Assembly: GCF_036669915.1 (NCBI RefSeq)
Contig: NC_089315.1
Location: 18,786,010-18,850,009 of the forward strand
Reading direction: 5' to 3'
Length of the DNA stretch: 64,000 nucleotides
Source: Pocillopora verrucosa
Taxonomy: Eukaryota > Cnidaria > Anthozoa > Scleractinia > Pocilloporidae
The notes beneath the pieces were generated by a model. It had not been told where the DNA came from. It ran no database searches and was given only the letters and a program-made list of their open reading frames with translations. Made by a program: the position numbers and the translations under genes. Within the stretch, counting starts at the first letter, position 1. Each line of letters opens with the position of its first letter. Below are positions 1-12,200 of this stretch, piece after piece.

Positions 1-3000
1 TCTAGGACGAAATTGCCTTGTAACGATCACTTTCTTGTGGCTGTTTGATGGATGGGCTGACTTGCTTTAAATCTTGATAGAAAGCTGGGTTTTGAGCGGA
101 ATACCTTTTTTTAATTATCTTATCCATTCGTCTATTTAAATTTGCTATTGAATTTGTATTTATTTCTCACTTTTCAGTCAAGTTCATTTCCATACGTGGG
201 TCTGTGAACAATAGGGTCTTAGCGCCACCTTTCACATTTGACGGGATTTCGGTAAATTAATTACGATATTGGATACGATAGTTTGGCTTATGGAGTCTCT
301 TTTTGTGAAAAGGAAAAAAACTGGGAACTGCTATATTTATATTCAATTACGGAAGGTTTCCCAGTGACTTCTTTGTTTTGCAGTCTGGTTATGGTGGCAC
401 CGAGAATGAAGATCAGCACTGATTAGTGTGAAAAGTGAGCGGTTAATTTCGCGATAAAAGCAGCTGCTACAGCGTTATGTGATTGATGGGTGATTACAGA
501 GGCCCTTTACTAGAAGAAGCGCTTGCTTCTTTCCTTTAATTTGTGTAATAAAGATTGGCAGTTTGTAGTGAGGGTGCGTTGAAAGAAGCAGTTGGCAAGA
601 GTTTCCAAAGCTGTTTGCAGTTTTGTAAATATTTATATAAGACTCTTTCTTGGTAAAATGAACGCTCGGGGCAAAATACTTTATTCACTTTTGACTTCTA
701 TTGAAAAACTGGTGTGCGTTTTATTTTTGCATTTATCTCGTTGCAATTAAAAAAAGAAAATTATTGCGGACCAATCACAACGCGTTGTATTTATTGGGTT
801 TGCTGTGAACAGCGATACGGTGGCAGATCGCTTTATCCCTTGGATCTTTTTAGACTCATGAATTAAGATTTGAATACATGAATTTTGCGGGCTTTAAGGT
901 GAAAAGTAACATTTTGGAACAAGATAACGCTAAAAGATTTTTTGTCATTTTTATTGACTCAGAGTGATATTAGCTACGGCAGAATGGACTCTTATCATGC
1001 TGTTATCTCTCGGGAAAGTACTCGACTGACAAATCTGCATATTCATTTGAGGGTGAAATGTGTTGTAGAATCAAGAACTACAGGTCGATAGGTTGGCCAA
1101 AGCGATGAGCTGTTTCATAACAAAATAACAACAATTAGGCTAGTAATACACCAAGTTTTTAAGTTCTACCACTCTAAGTGGAGAACAGGAAATTATCGGA
1201 CCTTTGAATAAGCTCGCGAATAATAAGAACTATCCTCCGCAAATTCATAAACGACCTTGGAAATATTTACAAGAGTATGCTTTTTCGTGCAATAAGTGGA
1301 CGGGGACTTCTTTCAGCCAAGAGTTATTCATTTTGTATTCGTTTACTTTAATGAGGGAGAGGGTTTGAAATTAGCACCGTTTATAAGGCTGTCACTTTCC
1401 TTAGTACCTTGAGCTAAAAAACCTTGCAAGGTTGTGATGTTCAGCTATAATTTCTCAAGGTTTTCCTGTTCTTTCCTGAATTGTCTCGAATTGTATCATA
1501 GTTATAGGAACTCGTGAATTATCTTTTAAAAGTGCTTTTCCTTGTATCATAGCGGCTTTTTGTAACATATCAAAAACTTATCTTTTCCTTGAAATCTTTG
1601 AGGTATCCTGTGAACGCAAGGTTCTTTCTTTCTTTAGTCTTCTTTCCCGTGAGTGAACTTTACTGCGGCTTTTTTGTTCTTTTTTCGGCGTAACGCATGG
1701 TTATTGCACCGTTCACTAATCAATCTATGAGTCAATTTGAGCATATTGCGTCACAGAATAACCATTACTCGTTGAGCAATGGTGCTTGTAAAACCTCATT
1801 AACTTCCAAATGTGCAGCTCTTGATAAATGGCTTCAATCCAGAATGTACAAGGCTTTTGGTGAAGTTTTCAGCAAATGGGATTAATTATGAGTAGAATAG
1901 TTCGGATCACAATTGGCTATATTTCAAGAGTCGTAAATTGTGATCTAGCTTTAAAGCAAGTTAAGTCCTATAACCATAATAAGTTTACCGGAAAGGGCGC
2001 GTAAGTCGCCGGAAGGGGCGTGTTAATCATGCTAGTCTTAAGTACCGCAATAGGAAGCATCTAATGACCTTTTAAAAGCCACGTAGGACTAGTATTTTTT
2101 CATGAATCCTAAACTTCCCTTTGTTCCCAGAAAAAAAAAAGTTTGTGTGTCTGTACGTGTGGAATGTTATTTTTATATCTCAACATCGATACCTGTTCTC
2201 CCCGTTGTTTTGATTCTAAATTAGTGCCGCGTGGGCAATTCTGAACTCGTTTACCATAGCATTAATGATTTGGGACTTAAGCCAACGCAAAATTAAGCAC
2301 ATCTTCTTAAAATTTTAAATTAATTAGCAGTTTCTCAGTCTATTAGGCTAGATATAATGTTATGTATCGGTGCACCGCCACATCTATAAAGTCTAGTTTC
2401 TTGATACGCTCGTCTCTGTGATCCCAGTTTGACAACGATTTTGCGTAGACAACTTAACTTTAACAGCACCTTCCATTTTCAAAATTTTTTGCTATTGAGG
2501 ATCGAAAAGTTTTGTTAACATGTTCAAATGCTCTCCCTCTGTGGGTGGTAATTAGATAAGGCAAACTCTGAGTCGTGGTTTTCAGTTGCGCCACTTTACC
2601 GGAAGGGGTGTGAGAGTCACCTCGGTCAAGTAAGTTCCGCATTAAACATTTGGGGCACAAGGCCACAAAGATAACTACCGTGAATGAAAACTAACTTCCT
2701 CTCCTTCCCAGAAAATTGGTTTGAATTGACATACATGTCCTCGATTATTCTTTGCTATTATCCGCCTACCTTATTGTTTGGTTTTGGTCCAACTGTAATA
2801 ACATTCAAGTTTCTAACTTTTAATCTCATTCTAATCGGTACTTTCTCTGACTATGTTCAAATAATTTGTGCATATTGTGTGACCGAAATTAGTGTTGCCC
2901 AGTAGGTTGTGGAATACTCAGTCCTAGAAAAGCTGGTCTTTAATAAACGTGCTTTCTTTGGTTGCAATTACTTATAAGTGTCATTTTTTGTCACGATGGA

Positions 3001-6000
3001 AAGGGGAAAATATGTTTATTATTTTAATTCTTTTTCCATCGATAACGGAAGGAAATATGTAATTCTCACCTCCTAAAATTCGGAGAAATTGATTCGACCT
3101 CGTAATTCACGAATTACTGCTCGTGAATCACAGAACTCTTTTTTTCCTCTTTGTTAGATGCTCATATCGTTGGTGTTTGGTTGCGCAATATCAAAGAACC
3201 TCGCTGGAAGAGCTTAATCCACATTTAAAAGAGCAGCCGAGTGTAAAATGCAGAATTCTACAGCACCTTTGATAAATTTGAATTCCACTTACATATTGTC
3301 ACTGCTTTATAATCTAAAACGAAAAAATCAAATCAAATCGATTCTATTGAGGCTTGCGCTAGAGTTATAAGATTAAATAATGACCGTCATAGAAACAGAT
3401 AAAAAAGTAGTAAATCACCTCAGAAATCGTTTTTTCTTACATCAGATTAAAGCAGTTTGAAAAAAATCAATAATTAAGAAACAACTATTATGTAACTTTT
3501 ACACGGCGTATTGCGCTAAAACTGGAAGATTTTTATTGTTTTCAAGTCATAGCTGCAACGAATCAGGAAATTGTGAGAAAACTGCAGTTAAATATGGAAA
3601 ATCCAATTTTATATTAAAAAATCGGTAGGAACTGAAAAGTTCACAACTTTCAGCCTTTTTGGCCGTAATATAAATTCATAATGGTAATTTTTGGAAAATT
3701 TTCAATGGGTAGACAGAACAACTACATGGTGAGGTTTAAGGCAACAACTGATTTATTAGTGTCTCGTCCCATCCAGTGCCCCAGGCATCCATCCTAGTCG
3801 TGATATAGAGATAATTTTATGGAAAGTGTACACAAAAGATTTTTACTCATGAGTTGCGATGCATCAACAAAACATATTATGATTTGCTCACATTTCAATT
3901 TAAAGATTGGCAGCTAACGTCGTTCGTCCAATCAGGGACCCGAACGATAGTATTTCACAGAGAAACTGTCAGTATGTAGGAAATAAATATTCTCTACAGC
4001 ACCATAAGTTCACACTGGAGGTGCCATGTGGCTCGTACATGTCGGAAGCTCACCTTGCCGCGATGTGATCAGAGTGCATGTGTTCCGACCGTAATGATTT
4101 GCTCTTTTGAGCAAGTCACGTGACCTCGTTAAGACTACTTTGCTTTCGTTATCATCCCGCAACCTCGCCTCAACACGACAGTATTCCAGCGCGACAAAGT
4201 ATACTTATCATGTGAACTTATTGCTGAGACAATCTTAAACCTCGAAGTGCACAGCAAACCTGTAAACTAAAGTTTAGTGCGAAATAAAAGGGCTTGTATT
4301 GTTAATCCTGAACTTCAACATTTATGAAGTTAAACCGCAAATTAAATAAACATTTTAATGATAGGAGGTACGCCTTAGCTTTTAGAGTCTTGAAGAAGCT
4401 ACAAATTAAATTCGTCATTTTCTGTCCACTTGAATGCTGTTCTGCCATTCGTAATGGTCTTATTATTGTTCCATTTATGTTCTTTATGCGATATTTTACC
4501 AGTGTTTAGTGTCATGACATAGGAGACATCTCCCAATTCAGGTTGCCCAGTACTATGTGTTTCCATTCGATGGTATGTTTCTTATTTTATAAAAACTTTA
4601 ATTAAAGTTGCAAATTTCGAAATTGGTATCGGTTGATACTTGGTTCAATTTGACGTCTTAGGTCCATTGTAATGTCAAAGGAAACTGACAGACGGAGCTG
4701 AGAGCATTGGTTTACAGAGTGATTTATTTAGAGAACCGTTTATCAATCGTTATCCATAGCGACTGCAATTTTATCCTCAAAGTGCAGTTGTATATCCAGC
4801 TATACTTTAACATGCCCACAGATCATTTGGTTTTACTAACTGAGTTAATGATGTAAATTGGCCACCGTAAAAGTTTCAAAGCTTACGTTTCGAGCGTTAG
4901 CACTTCGTCAAGGCGAATGCTTCGAATGATTCACCAAGACAGCACCACAGTTTCCTTAAAAAACTTACCCGCTTCATACTTATACATGAATTTATCAAAA
5001 GCCCTATGAACAGAATGTTGCATATCGAATATGACCTAACTTCGCCATCCGTTAACGACCGAAGGCAGACAACCGTCGACGGTCTGTCTCATTCAAAACC
5101 TTTAATTAACCACAGGGATTGATATTTGACATCAAAAAAGTGACAAGAACATGTCATTGAAATGGTTCCGTTTCCCTGAATCTTCTCACGTAATGCTTCC
5201 TATCTGTCCGCTCAATAATTTATGTCGACTAAGATTTTTTTCAGGTAATGCAGTTATGCTCGCCTGTCGAAGTTATTTTCTGTGGCTCTGCGGTAATGCA
5301 GTAAATGATCTCTGGGTAATAAATGGAGAAAAAAGAATCCTAGATTGGAAATGAATTGAACGACTTCCTTTCGGACGAGTGGTATGTTTTAGCCAAAATT
5401 GGAGAAACAGGAAAGATTATTCACATAAATACTGAAGATGAACATGTGCCAAATATTTTCTAAACCTCATCAATTTGTTACTCTTGCGATTAGAAACAAA
5501 ACGAGGGAAAATATTGGGACATTACTTTCTCTAGAAACAAATTATTCCTGTAATGTTGATAATTTTGCAATTATGAGTCATATCGTTTGGGACTTAACAG
5601 CATTTCACTTTGAAAAAGCAATATGTGTCCACGTGGTCCTCCAGCAGATCAGCGGGGGAGAGATGGTAGGCGTCCTTAGCCTCACAAATTTCAAAATGTA
5701 TACAAGTCAGACCTTGACAAAAACATCTCAAAAGGACGCTCGAGCATTAAGAAGAATTGCTCTCGAATCTTAAATGAACAGTAGCAAATGAAGGTTTAAC
5801 TGAGTCCTAACTACACTGAATCCTGAGTGCAGCTCAGACAGTTCGGGATGATGAGACTAACATGAACGTGACGCGAAGAGTGTAGTTCGCGATTTGATCG
5901 TGAAATCTTACCTGCATGGAGGCATGTGAATTTAGACCGATATCCTACTTAACCAGTCCCTATATTTGACTTCGGACGTGAGATCTCGTGAATGTGCGCA

Positions 6001-9000
6001 GCCACCGCTTCCTATTCTCTTTTTGATTGGAAGGTCTCTGTTTCGGCTTTCTGCTCGTATGTGTTACTTAGTGTATAATTTATCACTTTCTAAAGGATGA
6101 ATCTTCCACCAGAAGTTTATCAAACAAAAAAACGACGAAAATTATTTATACACAATAGTGCTTGACTCAGGTGTGCAAAAGTGTATATATGTTTCTCTTT
6201 TAATGGTTTCCTAAAATAAAAAGCAAATTAAGAAAAGCGAGATTTTCGAGAGAAGGAAGAAGAAACAAAAACAGAGGCTGTGGGAGTGTTTGTTATTATT
6301 AAATAATAAGTTTACGTCTTTGTCAGTTTAGTGTATCAATAATAAAACCATAAATACGAGAGGGAGAGGATCGGTGTGCGTCGCCAAGTGCCGACAGCTA
6401 TCTTACGCGAATTGATTTCTGTTTCAGAGACGCGTCTCTAAAGGTAGCCTGATGATAGATAATTACCAGTTTAGGTCACTGCTCAACAAGTCTTGCAACT
6501 AGTCGCATTGAACCGAAAGTTGGGTTGTGTAAAGTTTTCTCTAACTTTGGATAGCTTTATTTAACTTAAGAAGTGAAGAGATCAGGGACAGAAAAATTTC
6601 CTTATTTTCAAGATGTGTATTTGTAACTTGTTCAGAGGTTGTAAGATGTAAAAACAAATATGGCAACTGAAACGATTGTAATATTATCTTCTTGCTTCAC
6701 ATGAGACGCTTCCTTCACGGTGACCTCCGAACTCAGCCGGTAAATGTGATGATTTGATAGTCATCTAACATGCCCTGTCCCATTTCGGAAACACATGAAA
6801 GTGATACGCGAGTAAACTGATCAGAAAGACAAACACAAAACATGACTGATATATCAATTAGTTGTTACTTACAGTCACAGACCTAATGCACATGAACTTT
6901 ACTAAAGCAACGCATTACAGCAGTGAAGAACACACCCGTTTGTTGAGATCTTTACGGTTTGATGGTTTTCATTCAAAGAAGAATTAACAATCTTAACCTA
7001 TTCCTACTCATTCTGATTTGTTTAATAAAAAAAATTCTTTCTTTTCTTAATACTCTAAAGTCTCATGTTGCGGTCTTTTACGACTCCTCGATTCTCCTTT
7101 ATTGTTGAACTGTAATGAAATTTTAGAGGGAGCCTGAGTTTTTTTTCCCTTTTTTAATTTTTAACAGATATGATTCCCTCTTCTTTTAACTCGTTCATAA
7201 ACGGACGTGTCCAAAAATATTTTAATGCATTAGGTAGTTTTTTGTTTTAGAAAACCACACTTTCAGCAACGTCCAAGGAACGAAACAGCGCATCTCATTC
7301 TTGGTTTAATCACCGTTCGAGCAGGAGAGTGTTTCTTTTTTGAAGCGAAAAAAGAAAAAAAGAGATTTGCACCTCGTGGCGGTTTCAGCTCAAAATTGAG
7401 GAAGTAATGATTAAGCGCCTCTTAGCATCCTGAAAGTTTACATCCTGTCGGAGGCTCCCTGCTGGCCATTTTTTGGGGCGAAGAAAATTCAGGCTGTTCG
7501 ATTCGAGGTGGCCTTTTTCGCTTTTCTTTGCAAGCACTGCCCTTGTTAAACTGAAATTTTGTGGTTTGAAAAGTGGAGTACGTCCGTTCAACGCTCAAGG
7601 GTTTTTAATATCTATAACGTTATTCTCAGCAATAAACGAGAGTGAAATTAATTAATGACCAAGAATTTTTACTCTGGCTAACTCTGGCACCAAGTCGGAC
7701 TTCAGTGATCTTTTATCTATTTTGGACAGACTTCAGTGCTGAGAGCAAACGAAACCAAGCAGTTACGTCTCAACGGTATATCGAGTGCATTGTTTAATTA
7801 TGAGTTTACTCTACATGTTAACTTTCCCGTCACTGTGGATGATCTAATTAACTTCGGAAACGGTGTTGCAGCTTTGCTTGCCGTAGCTTTAGTATACCTC
7901 CTCACAGGTAAAATAAAATACCGAAAAAGTGTTTTTTTTTCAATCACGTTATTTTTTTTTTAGATGCTGTTTACAATTCAATTTCATCTTTCCTTATACG
8001 GCTGAAAGGAAGTTCACAGTCGGCTCTGGTTAAGTCTGCCTTTGAACCTGGCTCAGCCCACTGATATCACAATAGAGATAAATTTTCAATCCATTTGTTT
8101 TTGTTGTATTGATTTTAACGCGTGATATGTTGATTATACCTTGGGTACAAGAGGGAAAACCGAAACTTTTATATTCCGGTTCAGCGTTTAGGGCTTTGTA
8201 GTGTCTCTTGAAACTTTTTACCTTTTTTTAAAGGATTGTCTTAAATTCGAAGAGTAACAGGGTTAAGTAAAACCAACATCTGGCTTATTTTAAGAGGGTT
8301 AAACACTTTTATTTGCAGGAGGAGAACGGTGAACTGTGCCAAAATCCACACACACCCTGATTTCCAAATGATCCCTTATTTGGTGCACGCTTGGCGTTTC
8401 CGGTCATACGTTACCGCTCCTTTTCCGATATCATTCAACATGGCGATTTTGAGAGAGAATACAGACGGACAGAACATAGAGATCAATTGCCTCTTGAAGT
8501 TAGGAAATCGTCATAGATTGCTCTCCACAAACACAACTTGTCATGATTGGACTCGCTTGGACTTTCGTTGTCACACATTGGGATAACGAAAGTGAGAAAG
8601 TAATTCTATTAAAAAATTTCGTGACGATACACAGAGTCTCGTTAAGTTTTGCTCCCCGTCTGCCTTTCTTTGGATGGCAAATTGTATTTCCGAAGGCGCA
8701 GCCCAATAATCCAAAAGACAGTAAAATCATTGACCCTTGAAAATGTGGCACGGTCACGCAAACAACTGCTTTGTTTATGATTTTCCCGTTGTCGTTTCCG
8801 GTCATAATGCAATTCGCTCGAATACGAAACATTTTTAAAATGAAATCTACATGAGAAATGCGAGCGAGCTCAGGGAGATCTTTTTACATGAAGACTATTG
8901 GGAAGTCATAGCGTCAAGTAAAGCACTGCAGGACGACATACGGCATGATTGTTTTATGTTACATGAGTGACACGTGGCGTCTTATTCAAATTTACTCGCT

Positions 9001-9296
9001 TCCTGCTTCACTGATCACATATCAAAACAAGCTGTCAATCAAATGAATGGTTAAAGATATAAATTAGCAAAAGATCGTATACGCTCAAACTCTATCACTG
9101 ATTCGACAACCTCAGTCTGTAGCAAGCTTCAGAGAAAACTACTGTTGACCCACAGATTTTCTCTCTGAAATTCTTCCATTTAAGCCTGTCACAGAATACT
9201 TTAGCAGTGTTGATAGCATTTATCTGAAGGCTGTTAGCCGAGCATCTGAATCACGTTCTATAATTCGCTGAAAAAAAAATTATATATATTACAAAA
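1..9296. other. Gene-free stretch upstream of the first gene
   Basis: I see no exon chain, RNA gene or known protein motif here. Open frames are short (up to about 110 codons), AT-rich in composition and lack conserved-looking content. A frame near 7740-7907 ends at a plausible donor and encodes a hydrophobic run, but it has no partner exons. One short repeat at 4838-4985 is listed separately. The last 250 bases before 9297 include TATA-like stretches and may hold the promoter of the gene starting there. Confidence 0.6.
4838..4985. repeat. Degenerate copy of a short interspersed repeat
   Basis: This stretch carries GTAAATTGGCCACCGTAAAA, then CTTACGTTTCGAGCGTTAGC, a CTTCGTCAAGG piece, and a tail reading AGCACCACAGTTTCCTT. 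The first and second blocks recur near 11937-12055. The first block and the tail recur at 48740-48940. I take it to be one family of non-autonomous, MITE-like repeats; similar short elements are common in coral DNA as far as I recall. Confidence 0.6.
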
Positions 9297-12200
9297 ATGG
9301 AGATAGAAGATGGATGCTTTGGTGGTTTTCTAAGCTTTGCAGAGCTGGAGAGATATTTCATCCATGGTAAGTGTAAATGTTGGCAGCAGATTATATCCTA
9401 CAAAGTAAGTTGATAATTTTTAATCAGTCCTTCTTGAAAACAAACTTGAAAATCAAATTTCTTTGATTTGGCGTTGAACTGAGCAAAACTTGGTTGCCAG
9501 CATTTTTTACCTTGACTGGAGTTGATTACTGCCGTTTCGTTGTAACATTTTTACAATTATGGAATTGTGTATCGTTTTAATCAGTAATAAAAAAGCAAAT
9601 ACAACATTGGGAATACATATTCCCTCTAACTTTGAAAATTGGCAACCTTTTGTCGTCTGTGGGTCAGTGACATCAGGGGTTATGTTTTTTTTTTTTATAT
9701 TTGGCTCTCTATGAAAACGTTTCCTTTAAAGGAAATCTTTCTATGGCAAGATGAAATTAAGGTAGTTTGAAAAAAGTTTAGTTACATTATACAGTGTCTT
9801 TTAGTTTGTCAACCCATATCAGATTTTAAGATTCCTTTACAACAAGTTCTTCGGCGATAGTTTCAAAATTTTTTGATTTCTCAAGCGATACCACCATAAT
9901 TTTTTTTTTTATGAAGACGTGATTCTCATGTAACATTACACAGTAACCGAACAAATGATATAGAATTCCGCTCTTTCCGCTTGTTTGCACCGCAGCCATT
10001 AAGGATATCCCACGAAATCAGATATAAAGCTTTTCTCAGCACGCTACAAACGTTATTTCAGCAAAAATCGTAACCCCTTATTAAGACGTTTGGCTTAAAA
10101 CAGACCACATAAGAGTGATAGCAAATGTGAATGATACTGTGAACAAAGCTGAAATCTCGAGGACACAGTCAGACAACAAAAATTTCGTTTGTCAAACAGA
10201 TTTTTCTCGTTTTTCCTTGTTTAGAGATTGGTCCTCATTCTTCATGATTGATTAGCTTCTTAGTGCTTAAAGGATCATAGGATTTTCTTGTTAAACCATC
10301 AGCAAAAATTTTTCCGGGACTCTTCAGGGTTTTGTTTACCCAAGAGTTACACTTCTTCCGCGTACTAAGGCGATGAAAGTAGGATGATTTCCTGTTCCAC
10401 TACGTCATATCCCATAGGTGTGCTTTTCCCTTGATTTTCTGAGAAAAAAAAACCATCAGTCCGTAATTTTTGTATTCAAATCACGTTAAGGTTCCTTTGC
10501 TTGATACGTGTTAATTAGCTATTCGAGTTCGTCCAACTAGGGTTAATAAAAACATTGTGTCTGCCCCGTGACTTATACTGATAACAAAGATAGTTACACC
10601 TACTGTTCTGTCTTGTCAGTGGAAAATCATGAAGAAAATGGTTTCAAATTTAAGAATGGAAGGTTCAAAAGAAAGCGTTAAAGTTTGGGAATGAAAGAGT
10701 AAAGGGCCGTTTTGCGATGAGAAAGAGAAAGTGAAGCTGTTAAGGGAAGTAAAGGAAAAAATCGAGCCACCAACATGGAACCACAATTTGCCCACAAAAG
10801 GGCGACAAGTGTGGACAAAAAAGCTCTCTATGAAACACCAAATACCCTCAACTGAATTACAAAGAAATGACCAGTAGTTAAAGAGAGGATGACTTTGCTG
10901 ATGAACGCAGTTGAGAGTAAACGGATACTTTGGAAAAATAACGAAAAGGAAAGAGGCTTTGAGCGTTTTAAAAATCTTTTTCACTATCGATTGCGCTTAT
11001 ATTTTTCAAAGTAGAGGTTTTCTTTATACCAGTATAAATTATCATTCTTTGCAATGCTCAAGTTTTATTTCTGTACAAATACGTCATTGCTTTATTTTTA
11101 AAGCTGCTGAAAACTATGAAACGTATCTGCTAGAGGACGAAAGGAAATCCTCTTTCGCTCTAATTAAATCGCCATGCGCATTAACTGATATACCCAATAC
11201 TGTTCTAATACTGAAACAACCATTGTATAAAGAAACTCTTCTTTTACCCAATTGCTGAAGGAAGTTTGCCGTTCGTGCTTAACAGGAACTCTGACAAAAG
11301 TAAACTAAATCAGCGAGATAGTAGCCCCGCAGACCGAGCTACCAATTTATTTAAGATACGAAACATTTTTTTAGGTCTTCGAGTAGGTTTTCAAAGATTT
11401 GCCAACGGTTTAGTGAACAAGGAATTATGTCTTTGAGTAGAACCAACTATCAATATTACATTTAATATATAACAAAGTCAGACCTTCTTAAACGTCTTAT
11501 TCGCATGCTAACCTATTGTTATTCTAAGTCAGTTTTACCACTTCCTGACGACGACTTACAACACGCACTCCAACGCTTGCAGATGGAGTCTAAGATCGTA
11601 TCACTCTTCTTTATACTTTTATCTTAAGTACTTTATTGTGTGTGACAGGAAAATGTTCTTAAGATAGGTCTGCACGCACTCTTAGGCTGCGCGAAAAACG
11701 AGCACCTTAAATCTGCGGTCACCTTAAAATGATTCGTCACTTGAATTGAAACGAAATGAGGTAGGCTTTTTTTATATCAAGCCAAGCTGTTCCTGTAAAA
11801 AATAATTTATTTTGCTTGTGCAAAGAGAAAGATAAAAGAAAATTGTGGCCGTTGTTCAAAACGATTACGACTTATTTTACCCATGACATGTTAATTTGCC
11901 ACGCTCCACGCTTGAATAATTTAACTCAAAATAATACAGGTAATTTAGTGTTAACAACTGGGTTGAAAACGTAAATTAGCCACCGTAAAGGGTAAAAAAG
12001 CTGACGTTTCGAGCGTTAGCCCTTCGTCAATCGCTCTGACGAAGGGCTTACATTTTTCTTATTAACTATCTGAAACATATACGCTTTTATTTGAGCGTTT
12101 TTACTGCAAATCGACGATCAAGTTGAAATGTTGGATACAATATTCGACAGATAATCACTTTATGTTTGAGAGAAGGAATAACTTAACGAAGGAACTGTCT

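Noticed and set aside
7706..7907. Possible exon with a hydrophobic segment (DLINFGNGVAALLAVALVYL) ending at a GTAAAA donor
   Set aside because: It has a plausible acceptor and donor but no partner exons on either side, and the sequence is not recognised. Chance is likely in 9 kb of AT-rich DNA.
8500..8832. 110-codon frame on the - strand
   Set aside because: It overlaps other frames on both strands, has no domain, and no splice partners were found.
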